Shown here: positions 17,243-26,405 of the stretch, in pieces
How the letters are laid out: every line of letters begins with the position of its first letter
Position numbering within the stretch: the stretch's first letter is position 1
NCBI RefSeq assembly: GCF_963555915.1
Contig: NZ_CAUVXL010000104.1
Coordinates: 1-63,495, forward strand
Length of the DNA stretch: 63,495 nt
Direction: 5' to 3'
Origin: Protofrankia sp963555915
GTDB taxonomy: Bacteria > Actinomycetota > Actinomycetes > Frankiales > Frankiaceae
The notes under the pieces: model-generated
What the model was told of the DNA's origin: nothing
Databases searched by the model: none
Seen by the model: only the letters and a program-made list of their open reading frames with translations
Translations under genes and position numbers: made by a program

Positions 17243-19117
17243 GTGGTAACTCCCGAATCCGAGATCATGATTGATCCAACCGATCTTGATCAGATCCGGG
17301 AACTGGCTCAGCAACTGCGGGTCGATTCGGTCCGATCGTCGACGTCCGCGGGTTCGGGCCACCCGACGTCGTCGATGTCAGCCGCGGACGTGATGGCGGT
17401 TCTGCTCGGACGGCACCTGCGGTATGACTGGGACAAACCGGACGACTCGGCCAACGATCACCTGATCTTCTCCAAGGGGCATGCGTCCCCGTTGCTGTAT
17501 GCGATGTTCAAGGCTGTCGGCGTGGTTTCCGATCATGAACTGATGACCGGATACCGCCGTTTCGGCCAGCGCCTGCAGGGTCATCCGACGCCGATTCTGC
17601 CCTGGGTCGACGTGGCGACCGGATCGCTCGGGCAGGGGCTGCCGGACGCGGTCGGCGTGGCACTCGCCGGGCGACTCCTTGACCGACTTCCCTACCGGGT
17701 GTGGGTGCTGTGCGGCGACAGTGAGATGGCCGAGGGTTCGATCTGGGAGGCGCTGGACAAGGCGGCTCACTACCAGCTGTCGAATTTGACGGCGGTCGTG
17801 GATGTCAACCGCCTCGGTCAGCGTGGCGCAACCGAGCTCGGCTGGGACCTCGACGCCTACGCCCGCCGGGTCGAGGCGTTCGGCTGCCGGGCACTCATGG
17901 TCGACGGGCATGACATCGCCGCGATTGACAAGGTCCTGACCGAGGCTGCCGAAGCTGACCGCCCGGTGGTCGTCCTCGCCCGCACCCGTAAGGGGGAGGG
18001 CTTCTCCGAGATCGTCGACGCCGACGGATGGCACGGCAAGGCGCTGCCGCCCGACATGGCCGAGCGCGCGATCGCCGAACTCGGTGGCGAACGCAACCTG
18101 CGCGTCCGGGGAGCGGTGCCACCGGCGTCCATCGAGCGGCCGCCGGCGCCCGCCCCGGTTACGGTCGAACTGCCGACCTACCCCCTCGGTGCGAAGGTCG
18201 CACCTCGAAAGGCATACGGCGAAGCGCTCGTCGCCGTCGGAGCGCGGGCAGCTGTGGTTGCCCTGGACGCCGAGGTCAGCAACTCCACCCACTCCGAGGA
18301 CTTCGCCAAGGTCCACCCGGAGCGATTCTTCGAGATGTTCATCGCCGAGCAGCAGCTCGTCGCGACAGCGGTGGGACTGTCGGTACGCGGTTACATTCCG
18401 TTCGCTTCCACGTTCGCAGCCTTCTTCTCGCGCGCATACGACTTCATCCGGATGGCCGCGATCTCACAGGCGAACATCCGGCTGGCGGGTTCGCATGCGG
18501 GTGTCGAGATCGGCGCGGACGGTCCGTCCCAGATGGCACTGGAAGATCTTGCGATGATGCGGGCGGTGCACGGTTCGACCGTCCTGTATCCCAGTGACGC
18601 GACCAGCACGGCCAAGCTTGTTGAGATCATGGCCGATCTCGACGGGGTCAGCTACCTGCGTACGACTCGTGGTGCCTACCCGGTGATCTACGGTCCGGAC
18701 GAGTCCTTCACCGTCGGGGGCTCGAAGGTGCCGCGCCGGTCGGACGCCGATGTGGTCACCCTCATCGGCGCCGGCGTCACCCTGCACCAGTGCCTGGCGG
18801 CTGCGCAGACACTCGCGGCCGAAGGCATTGCAGCACGGGTGATCGACCTCTACTCGGTCAAGCCGGTGGATGAGGCGACGGTGGTGGCCGCCGCGCGGGC
18901 GACCGACGGCCGGCTGGTAGTGGTCGAGGACCACTACCCCGAGGGCGGCATCGCTAGCGCGGTGGTGGGGACACTCGCCGCTGCCGATGTGCCGGTGCGT
19001 TTGCGCCACTTGGCCGTCCGCGACCTACCGGGGTCGGGTACGCCGACCGAGCTGCTGGACGCGGCGGGAATCTCGGCGAGCCACATCGTGGCGGCGGCCC
19101 GCGCCCTGCTGCGCTGA
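17243..19117 (+). CDS. tkt: Transketolase
   Basis: A 624-residue thiamine-diphosphate enzyme of the non-oxidative pentose phosphate pathway. The N-terminal part has SGSGHPTSSMSAADV-type residues, ISFSKGHAS-like LIFSKGHASPLLYAM, and the ThDP motif GDSEMAEGSIWEAL. The Pyr domain has MFIAEQQLVATAVGLSVRGY and ASTFAAFFSRAYDF; the C-terminal domain has VIDLYSVKPVD. The length is shorter than the roughly 700-residue transketolase usual in actinobacteria and nearer the 620-residue transketolase-like class. The GTG start at 17243 has a perfect AGGAGG site. It stands apart from tal-zwf-opcA-pgl at 52-56 kb. A strong terminator follows. Confidence 0.92.
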   Translation: MVTPESEIMIDPTDLDQIRELAQQLRVDSVRSSTSAGSGHPTSSMSAADVMAVLLGRHLRYDWDKPDDSANDHLIFSKGHASPLLYAMFKAVGVVSDHELMTGYRRFGQRLQGHPTPILPWVDVATGSLGQGLPDAVGVALAGRLLDRLPYRVWVLCGDSEMAEGSIWEALDKAAHYQLSNLTAVVDVNRLGQRGATELGWDLDAYARRVEAFGCRALMVDGHDIAAIDKVLTEAAEADRPVVVLARTRKGEGFSEIVDADGWHGKALPPDMAERAIAELGGERNLRVRGAVPPASIERPPAPAPVTVELPTYPLGAKVAPRKAYGEALVAVGARAAVVALDAEVSNSTHSEDFAKVHPERFFEMFIAEQQLVATAVGLSVRGYIPFASTFAAFFSRAYDFIRMAAISQANIRLAGSHAGVEIGADGPSQMALEDLAMMRAVHGSTVLYPSDATSTAKLVEIMADLDGVSYLRTTRGAYPVIYGPDESFTVGGSKVPRRSDADVVTLIGAGVTLHQCLAAAQTLAAEGIAARVIDLYSVKPVDEATVVAAARATDGRLVVVEDHYPEGGIASAVVGTLAAADVPVRLRHLAVRDLPGSGTPTELLDAAGISASHIVAAARALLR

Positions 19118-19167
19118 TCTTCACAGGTCTGATCGTCACAACGCACTGGAACACGCTGGAACACGAC

Positions 19168-19209
19168 GAGACTCCCCTGCGCCCGGCATCCCGGTAGCAG
19201 GGGAGTCTC
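19168..19209 (+). terminator. Hairpin terminator after transketolase
   Basis: Perfect 13-base arms GAGACTCCCCTGC and GCAGGGGAGTCTC enclose a 16-base loop, followed by GCTGTTCTTGT. It lies 50 bases after the tkt stop and before the convergent PH-domain gene, so it may serve both. Confidence 0.85.
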
Positions 19210-19215
19210 GCTGTT

Positions 19216-19245
19216 CTTGTACTACCTTGTACTGTCTTGTACTGC
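19216..19245. repeat. Three 10-base tandem repeats
   Basis: Three consecutive units, CTTGTACTAC, CTTGTACTGT and CTTGTACTGC, lie between the terminator and the stop of the convergent PH-domain gene. No function is evident. Confidence 0.7.
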
Positions 19246-19249
19246 TTGG

Positions 19250-19795
19250 TCAGTCGTCGGAGCTGCTGGGCGCCGGCGCGCCCCCGAACATCATGTCGCA
19301 CATCGTCAGATAGAGCCGGTCCGGTCGAGGTAGAAATTGGATCTTTGATAGAGCCTGATCCTGTCCGGCCGATTCGACGATGAACTCGCCGTATCCGAGA
19401 AGCCGACCCATCGGGTCCCGGTTGTAGGTGAGATCTGTCACTTTCTCCAGGGGCATGGTCTGCACCTTGCGGAAAAAGATCCCCGAGACCTTCAGGAGGC
19501 GCTTGTCGGTGATCATCAAGTGGTCGAAGTGCCAGTCGGCGACACGCCACAGCATCCGAAAGAGCATGAAGAGTGCGAACCACCAGGGGAGGGCGGCAAC
19601 GACGTTGCCGAGGTTCAGCCCGCTGAGCAGGATCGTGAGTAGGACCGCGAGCACGATGGAGCCCAGTGTCTGAAGGAAGACAGGCAGCAGAACGGCCCAG
19701 TGCATCCGGACCATGATGACCAGTCGTTCGCGAGTGGCGAGGTACTTGTCGTCCCTGGCTGCGGGGTCAGGGATCCGGAGTCTCACCAAGGCCAC
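19250..19795 (-). CDS. PH-domain (bPH2/YdbS-like) membrane protein
   Basis: A 181-residue protein with two adjacent hydrophobic segments (about residues 33-80: AVLLPVFLQTLGSIVLAVLL and WWFALFMLFRMLWRVADW) followed by a bacterial PH domain. The domain is recognised by FDHLMITDKRLLKVSGIFFRK, MPLEKVTDLTYNRDPMGRLLGYGEF and VESAGQDQALSKIQFLPRPDRLY. Such proteins are membrane-anchored with unclear function. A tiny membrane-peptide gene lies just upstream on the same strand (37 bases before the start), suggesting a two-gene unit. Confidence 0.85.
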   Translation of the reverse strand: MALVRLRIPDPAARDDKYLATRERLVIMVRMHWAVLLPVFLQTLGSIVLAVLLTILLSGLNLGNVVAALPWWFALFMLFRMLWRVADWHFDHLMITDKRLLKVSGIFFRKVQTMPLEKVTDLTYNRDPMGRLLGYGEFIVESAGQDQALSKIQFLPRPDRLYLTMCDMMFGGAPAPSSSDD

Positions 19796-19832
19796 CGCCG
19801 TCGCCGGGATTGCACCGACAGCTCGCGTCTCC

Positions 19833-19988
19833 TCACAGGACCGTGTCGGTCACGAAGTTGGAGAAGCCGCTGCCAGCGGAGTGCAGACCGTCAATGGCCC
19901 GGTTGATGATGTTTGCCGCACTTTCAGGTGCGGTGACAACGAAGAAGATGACGAACGCGATGAGACCGTATTTGACGATCTTGTCCAC
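19833..19988 (-). CDS. Small single-pass membrane protein, 51 residues
   Basis: The sequence begins VDKIVKYGLIAFVIFFVVTA and continues PESAANIINRAIDGLHSAGS before a short tail. One hydrophobic segment near the N-terminus is followed by an amphipathic stretch. GTG 19988 has a strong GGAGG ribosome-binding site, which supports it as a real gene although a longer open frame extends upstream. Small proteins with this layout are common in actinobacteria and lack a known role. It precedes the PH-domain membrane protein on the same strand. Confidence 0.75.
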   Translation of the reverse strand: MDKIVKYGLIAFVIFFVVTAPESAANIINRAIDGLHSAGSGFSNFVTDTVL

Positions 19989-20083
19989 GGCGGGCCTCCG
20001 GGCCGAAGTTGGGACGGCTGACCACAAAGTATCGCCGCTTCGCACCTCGGACGTATGGAAATCGCGCCTATACGCTCGGCGCC

Positions 20084-21334
20084 GTGGCCGGCGAGTGGTA
20101 CGAAGCGTCCGACGTGGTCCGTTGGGGCGAGGAGCGACAGAAGAGTACACCCGACGATCGAACGTGGTTCGAGCGGGACCGCGCGCGTGTCCTGCACTCC
20201 AGCGCACTACGCCGGTTGGCCGGCAAGACGCAGGTCGTCGGTCCGTTCGACGACGACTTCCCGCGTACCCGGCTCACCCATTCCCTGGAGACCGCTCAGG
20301 TCGGCCGGGGCCTGGCCCGTTCGCTGGGCGCCGATCCGGACCTGGTCGACGCCGCCTGCCTGGCGCATGACATCGGACACCCTCCGTTCGGTCACAACGG
20401 CGAGGCTGCCCTGGACGCGGCTGCCCGCGACTGCGGGGGGTTCGAGGGAAACGCCCAGAGCCTGCGTGAGCTGACCCGTCTTGAGGTCAAGATCGTGGAT
20501 GTCCACGGCCGGGAGGCCGGTCTGAACCTCACCCGGGCCACCCTGGACGCGTCGCTGAAGTACCCCTGGCCCAAGCGGGACGACACGCCGAAGTTCGGCG
20601 TCTACGCCGACGACATGGCGATTTTCACCTGGGTTCGCGACGGCGCGCCGGCCGGTCGACGGTGTATGGAGGCGCAGCTGATGGACTGGGCCGACGATGT
20701 GGCGTACAGCGCGCACGACCTGGAGGACGGCGTCGTCGCCGGCCTGATCGACCTGGGCCGGCTGGCGGACTCCGGAGCGCGGGCCGATCTCGTGGCCTCG
20801 ACCGCGGACCGCTATCCGGCGGCGTCGCAGAGCGCGCTTGACGAGGCGTTGGACCGGTTGCGGCGGCAGCCGTGGTGGGTCGCGGGGCCGGTGCCGACGC
20901 CGAGCGCGCTGCGCGCCGTGCGGGCCATGACCAGCGAGCTGATCGCGCGGCTGTGCGTCGCCGCGGTCGCGGCCACCCGGCAGGCGTACGGCGATCGTCC
21001 GCTGCGGCGCTACCACGCCGACCTCGTGGTGCCCGCCGCGACGGTTGCCGAGTGCTGCCTGCTCAAAGGGGTGACGGCCCGGTTCGTCATGGACCGCCGC
21101 GACGCGCACGTCCGGCAGCGCCGCCAGCGCGAGGTCATCGCCGAGCTTCTCGCGCTGCTCCTCGTGCGGGCACCGCAGGCGCTCGACCCCCTGCTGCGCC
21201 CGGCCTGGCTGGCCGCCTGCGATGACGCGGCCCGTCTGCGGGTCGCCGTCGACCAGGTCGCCCGCCTCACCGACGCGAGCGCCGGCCGGCGGCACGCGCA
21301 GCTGACCGGGCGCCCCTGGCCGGTCGCCCTCTAG
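20084..21334 (+). CDS. dgt: Deoxyguanosinetriphosphate triphosphohydrolase-like protein (HD domain)
   Basis: A 416-residue HD-superfamily dNTP triphosphohydrolase. The metal ligands are visible: H in FPRTRLTHSLETAQVGRGLA and the HD pair in AHDIGHPPFGHNGE; ARVLHSSALRRLAGKTQV precedes them and WADDVAYSAHDLEDGV follows. GTG 20084 matches the family start (GEWYEASDVVRWGEER). No ribosome-binding site precedes it, but TACGCT, a TANNNT -10 hexamer, ends seven bases before the GTG, so the message may be leaderless. It is followed by dnaG, a conserved actinobacterial order. Confidence 0.92.
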   Translation: MAGEWYEASDVVRWGEERQKSTPDDRTWFERDRARVLHSSALRRLAGKTQVVGPFDDDFPRTRLTHSLETAQVGRGLARSLGADPDLVDAACLAHDIGHPPFGHNGEAALDAAARDCGGFEGNAQSLRELTRLEVKIVDVHGREAGLNLTRATLDASLKYPWPKRDDTPKFGVYADDMAIFTWVRDGAPAGRRCMEAQLMDWADDVAYSAHDLEDGVVAGLIDLGRLADSGARADLVASTADRYPAASQSALDEALDRLRRQPWWVAGPVPTPSALRAVRAMTSELIARLCVAAVAATRQAYGDRPLRRYHADLVVPAATVAECCLLKGVTARFVMDRRDAHVRQRRQREVIAELLALLLVRAPQALDPLLRPAWLAACDDAARLRVAVDQVARLTDASAGRRHAQLTGRPWPVAL

Positions 21335-21336
21335 CG

Positions 21337-21392
21337 GACCGAAGGCGATGCGATCGTGGTTCTGTCGCATCGCCGGAGGCCGAACGCTCCGG
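21337..21392. repeat. Palindromic element, copy A
   Basis: Stem GGCGATGCGA / TCGCATCGCC (21343-21352 and 21364-21373) with an 11-base loop TCGTGGTTCTG. Flanks are GGACCGAA on the left and GGAGGCCGA on the right. It starts three bases after the dgt stop. Flanks, stem and loop lengths match the copies at 47061, 47124 and 62615. Confidence 0.85.
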
Positions 21393-21573
21393 GTCATCGA
21401 CGGTGGCCGGTCGGTCAGAAGATCGGCACCTTGGCGCCGTTGACAAGTACCATCACGGGGGAAAGGGCGGACCCGCGGGGGCGGTGGCAGGCCGAGGGCA
21501 TCAGTGCAGGGGCAGCGGACCCCGGTGTGACCCCGGCCCGTCGACACCCCGCCCGGGATGCAGGGAGGGACGT

Positions 21574-23469
21574 ATGGCCGGACGCATCCGCGACGCAGAT
21601 GTTGCCGCCGTGCGTGACCGTTCGCCGATCGCGGACATCATCGGCGACTATGTACAGCTGCGTCCCGTCAGCAGCGGTCAGCTGCGCGGTCTGTGCCCGT
21701 TCCATGACGAGAAGTCCCCGTCGTTCAACGTCCGTCCGCAGGTCGGCGCCTACCACTGCTTCGGTTGCGGTGTCGGTGGCGACGTGATCGCATTCGTCCG
21801 GGCCATCGACGCGCTGTCGTTCCCGGAGGCGGTGGAACGACTCGCCCGTCGTGCCGGGATCACCCTGAGCTACGAAGGCGGCGGGGTGACCAGCCGTGTG
21901 GTCACCAGCCAGCGCCAGCGGCTCCTTGACGCTCACCGCGTGGCGGCCGAGTTCTACGCCGAACGGCTGAGCGCAGCCGACGCCCGCGAAGGCTGGGATT
22001 TTCTCACGGCCCGGGGCTTCGACCAGCACGCGGTGTCGCGGTTCAGCGTCGGCTATGCGCCGGCAGGTTGGGACACCCTGACCCGTCACCTGATGGGCCG
22101 GCACTTCACCGCCGCGGAGCTCGTCCTCGGCGGCCTGGCCAAACAAAGCAGTCGCGGGAGCCTCATCGATCGGTTCCATCGGAGGCTGGTATGGCCGATT
22201 CGTGACCTCGCCGGGGATGTCGTCGGCTTCGGCGCCCGTCGGCTCGCCGCCGACGATCCCGGACCCAAGTACCTCAACACCCCCGAGACCCCGTTGTTCA
22301 AGAAGGCCAGCCTGCTCTACGGTGCCGACCTCGCCCGGCGGGAGATCGCCCGGCGGTATCAGGTCGTGGTCGTCGAGGGTTACACCGACGTGATGGCCTG
22401 TCATCTCGCCGGCGTCCCGACCGCGGTCGCCTCCTGCGGTACCGCGTTCGGCAGCGAGCACGTGACCGTATTGCGGCGCCTGCTGATGGATCAGAGCGAG
22501 CACCGCGGTGAGGTCGTGTTCACCTTCGATGGCGACGAGGCCGGCCGCAAGGCCGCCATTCGTGCCTTCGAGTTCGAGGAGCGGTTCGTCACCCAGACCT
22601 TCGTGGCAGTCGAACCGTCCGGGCTGGACCCGTGCGACCTGCGGCTGGCCCGCGGCGACGAGGCGGTTCGCGATCTCGTCGCCGCGCGCGTCCCGCTGGT
22701 GGAGTTCGCGATCCGGGGGAAACTGGCCGAGTTCAACCTCGACACGACCGAGGGACGGCTGGCGGCGCTGGACGCGGTCGCGCCGCTGATTAACAGGCTG
22801 AAAGACCGGGGCCTGCGACACCGTTATGCGGTTAACCTTGACAACTGGCTCGGTTTTCTGGATGAAGAGTTTGTGGTGCGGCGGGTCGCAGAGCACTCCG
22901 TACGCGGTGGCGGTGGTGACGCGTCCGGTGGTGGCTCCGCGCCCGCCCGCCCGGCGCGGTTGCGGCCGCGCGAGGGCACTGCGGACGACGCAGCTGTGGC
23001 AGTCGAACGGGAGGTGCTCAAGGTTGCGCTCCAGTATCCCGGATTGGCCGGCCCGGCGTTCGACACGTTGCCGGCCGAGCTGTTCACAGTTCCCGCGCAC
23101 CGTGCTGTCCGTATGGCCGTCGTTACGGCAGGTGGCGTATGCGCGGGCTTGTCCGCGGCCGGTGATGTCCCTGGCTGGGTTGGCATGGTGGCCACGGCAG
23201 CCGGCGACGACGAGCTGCGGCGGTTCGTCACCGGGCTTGCCGTCGAAGCCGTGTTCTGCGACCACGATGTCGACGACAGGTATGTCGATGAGCAGATGTC
23301 ACGTATACAGGAGTTGCATGTGACCCGTCGTATCACGGAGGTGAAGTCGCGTGTGCAGCGGCTCAACCCCGTGACCGACGCCGAGACGTTCAAGCGCGCA
23401 TATGGTGAGCTGATCGCCTTGGAACAGCACAAGCGCCAGCTCCGGGAACGGGGCCTGGGTGCCGCGTAA
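21574..23469 (+). CDS. dnaG: DNA primase
   Basis: A 631-residue primase. The N-terminal CHC2 zinc motif is CPFHDEKSPSF with CFGCGVGG; the TOPRIM part shows VVVEGYTDVMACHLAG and FTFDGDEAGRKAA; the C-terminal helicase-binding region begins after the Gly/Ala linker near VRGGGGDASGGGSAPARPAR. The frame opens at 21403, but ATG 21574 has a GGGAGGGA site and begins MAGRIRDADVAAVRDRSPIA as in the family. It overlaps the open frame of the downstream sigma-factor gene only before that gene's true start. The order dgt-dnaG-sigA is typical of actinobacteria. Confidence 0.96.
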   Translation: MAGRIRDADVAAVRDRSPIADIIGDYVQLRPVSSGQLRGLCPFHDEKSPSFNVRPQVGAYHCFGCGVGGDVIAFVRAIDALSFPEAVERLARRAGITLSYEGGGVTSRVVTSQRQRLLDAHRVAAEFYAERLSAADAREGWDFLTARGFDQHAVSRFSVGYAPAGWDTLTRHLMGRHFTAAELVLGGLAKQSSRGSLIDRFHRRLVWPIRDLAGDVVGFGARRLAADDPGPKYLNTPETPLFKKASLLYGADLARREIARRYQVVVVEGYTDVMACHLAGVPTAVASCGTAFGSEHVTVLRRLLMDQSEHRGEVVFTFDGDEAGRKAAIRAFEFEERFVTQTFVAVEPSGLDPCDLRLARGDEAVRDLVAARVPLVEFAIRGKLAEFNLDTTEGRLAALDAVAPLINRLKDRGLRHRYAVNLDNWLGFLDEEFVVRRVAEHSVRGGGGDASGGGSAPARPARLRPREGTADDAAVAVEREVLKVALQYPGLAGPAFDTLPAELFTVPAHRAVRMAVVTAGGVCAGLSAAGDVPGWVGMVATAAGDDELRRFVTGLAVEAVFCDHDVDDRYVDEQMSRIQELHVTRRITEVKSRVQRLNPVTDAETFKRAYGELIALEQHKRQLRERGLGAA

Positions 23470-23509
23470 CCTGGGTCGATCCCGAGAAGGAAGTGACGAG
23501 ATTCCGCCC

Positions 23510-24691
<1,182 letters not shown>

Positions 24692-24717
24692 TAGTTGGGG
24701 TTCGCGGTCGACACGGA

Positions 24718-25395
24718 TCACGAGTCCGCGGGGTTCTGCTGCGCGATGACCGCTGCCCGCGGACGGGCGGGTACACCGACCGCGACCACTCCGGCTGGAA
24801 GGCTACGGACCACGGCTGCGCCGGCCCCGACCGTCGTACCGATTCCGACGGTCAGTCCCTGGATCACCGTCGCGCCGGTGCCGATCGTCACGTCGTCCTC
24901 GAGCGTCACCGTGCCACTGACATGCGCGCCCGGAGACAGGGTGACGTAGTTTCCGAGCTGGCAGTCGTGCGCGACGGTTGCTCCGATGTTCAGATGGACG
25001 TGCCGGCCGGTCCGCACGTTCGTGGTGATGCTTGCCAGCGCGCAGACCACACTGCCTGGGCCTAGAAGCACGTCCCGCCCGATGACGGCCCGAGGGTGCA
25101 CCAGCGTGGCCGCCCGGCGTCCCCAGTTGGTTGCCATCGAGTCGACGGCTCGGCGTACGGCGGGCGCGCCGACGCCGACGACATAGGCCGCATCGATCTC
25201 GGCGAGGAGCCGTACCGGGCCCAGATGGCGCACCCCGCGTCGGCGCAGCCTGTCCGGGTCGGGTTCGTTGTCGTCAAGTACCCCGAGCAGCTCGTAGGTC
25301 GGGCAGACCGCGTTGACGGCTTCGACGACATCGATCAGTTCCCGGCCGTGGCCGCCGGCCCCGACCACGACCAGCGTCGTTGGATCGTGGCCCAC
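24718..25395 (-). CDS. NeuD/PglD-family sugar O- or N-acetyltransferase
   Basis: A 225-residue left-handed beta-helix acetyltransferase. The N-terminal Rossmann-like nucleotide-sugar-binding part shows LVVVGAGGHGRELIDVVEA and LGVLDDN; the hexapeptide-repeat region runs from ATLVHPRAVIGRDVLLGPGS to the end, with the likely catalytic His in NIGATVAHDC. It closes with GVVAVGVPARPRA, usual for the family. It is divergent from the priming sugar transferase gene 64 bases away and is the edge of the polysaccharide locus. It probably acetylates an amino-sugar made by the DegT aminotransferase nearby; that link is inferred. Confidence 0.87.
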   Translation of the reverse strand: MGHDPTTLVVVGAGGHGRELIDVVEAVNAVCPTYELLGVLDDNEPDPDRLRRRGVRHLGPVRLLAEIDAAYVVGVGAPAVRRAVDSMATNWGRRAATLVHPRAVIGRDVLLGPGSVVCALASITTNVRTGRHVHLNIGATVAHDCQLGNYVTLSPGAHVSGTVTLEDDVTIGTGATVIQGLTVGIGTTVGAGAAVVRSLPAGVVAVGVPARPRAAVIAQQNPADS

Positions 25396-25459
25396 ACCCG
25401 CCTCCTTCGCCGATTGGTAGTCGTACGAGCGCGCTCAGTAGTGTTACTGTGCGTGCATT

Positions 25460-26326
25460 ATGAGCGTCACCCATTCCTCCGACGGCCCCTCCTACGCGCC
25501 AGCAGCGAACGTACCGGGTCGTGTCCTCGTATCGGAACCGACACCCGCACCCGCACCCGCACCCGCACCCACGGCCCAGCCAACACCGACGGCGACCGCG
25601 ACCCGCTGTGACCGCTGTGACCGCTGTGATCGGTTTGTCAGGTATGAGCGCCGCAGTCGACGGGCGAAACGGGCGGTGGACGCCGCCGGGGCGGTCGTCG
25701 GCCTTGTCGGGTGCGCGCCCCTACTGCTGGCCGCAGCCGTGGCAATTCGCCTTGAAGACGGCGGTCCGGTGTTCTTCCGCCAGGAACGGATCGGGGAGAA
25801 CGGCCGTTCGTTCACAATGTTGAAGTTCCGGACAATGGTCGTGGATGCGGAAAGTCGAGGCCTCGGTCTTGTCACACACCGCGAAGACGACCGCATCACC
25901 AGAGTGGGTCGCCTGCTGCGCGCGACCAGCATCGACGAGCTGCCTCAGCTGATCAATGTGGTGCGAAATGATATGAGTCTGGTCGGGCCGCGTCCAACGG
26001 TACGCAGCCAGGTGGACCGGTACACGCCTTTTCAGCGGCGGCGCCTCGACGTACCGGCAGGCCTCACCGGATGGGCACAGATCAACGGCCGAAACGGGAT
26101 TCCATGGGCACGCCGCATCGACCTTGATGTCTGGTATGTGGACAACCGGGGCACCTGGCTGGACTTTCAGATCATCGCGCGCACATTGGTCACCCTTGTC
26201 CGGGGAGACGGCACGTACGGAGCCGGCGGCCTGAACCCGGACCTTGAATCCGACACCGCTACGACAAGTATTCCCGCACAGCGAACCGATGCTGCCACCG
26301 CGGATACCCCGCTGAATCGTCACTGA
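25460..26326 (+). CDS. Priming sugar transferase (WcaJ/ExoY, polyprenyl-phosphate glycosyl-1-phosphate transferase)
   Basis: A 288-residue membrane enzyme that puts the first sugar phosphate on the lipid carrier. After one hydrophobic segment (AAGAVVGLVGCAPLLLAAAV) come the signature blocks GGPVFFRQERIGENGRSF, LKFRTMV, DELPQLINVVRNDMSLVGPR and LTGWAQINGRNGI. The N-terminus is odd: a Pro/Ala repeat (PAPAPAPAP) from CACCCG tandem DNA at about 25544-25572, then CDRCDRCDR from three 9-base units at about 25605-25632. This repeat region is probably not needed for activity. The DegT aminotransferase gene follows on the same strand. Confidence 0.92.
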   Translation: MSVTHSSDGPSYAPAANVPGRVLVSEPTPAPAPAPAPTAQPTPTATATRCDRCDRCDRFVRYERRSRRAKRAVDAAGAVVGLVGCAPLLLAAAVAIRLEDGGPVFFRQERIGENGRSFTMLKFRTMVVDAESRGLGLVTHREDDRITRVGRLLRATSIDELPQLINVVRNDMSLVGPRPTVRSQVDRYTPFQRRRLDVPAGLTGWAQINGRNGIPWARRIDLDVWYVDNRGTWLDFQIIARTLVTLVRGDGTYGAGGLNPDLESDTATTSIPAQRTDAATADTPLNRH

Positions 26327-26405
26327 CGCGAGTCTTCCCTGACGTGAATCGTCACTGCAGCCTGCGAACAGGTATGTAACCTCGACCGAAATCACGGGAG
26401 CTTTC

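Noticed and set aside
21439..21470. TTGACA at 21439 as a -35 promoter element for dnaG
   Set aside because: No TANNNT-type -10 hexamer lies at a suitable distance downstream.
25544..25632. CRISPR-like array from regular short repeats in the sugar transferase gene
   Set aside because: Units are 6 and 9 bases with no spacers, so they are simple coding tandem repeats.
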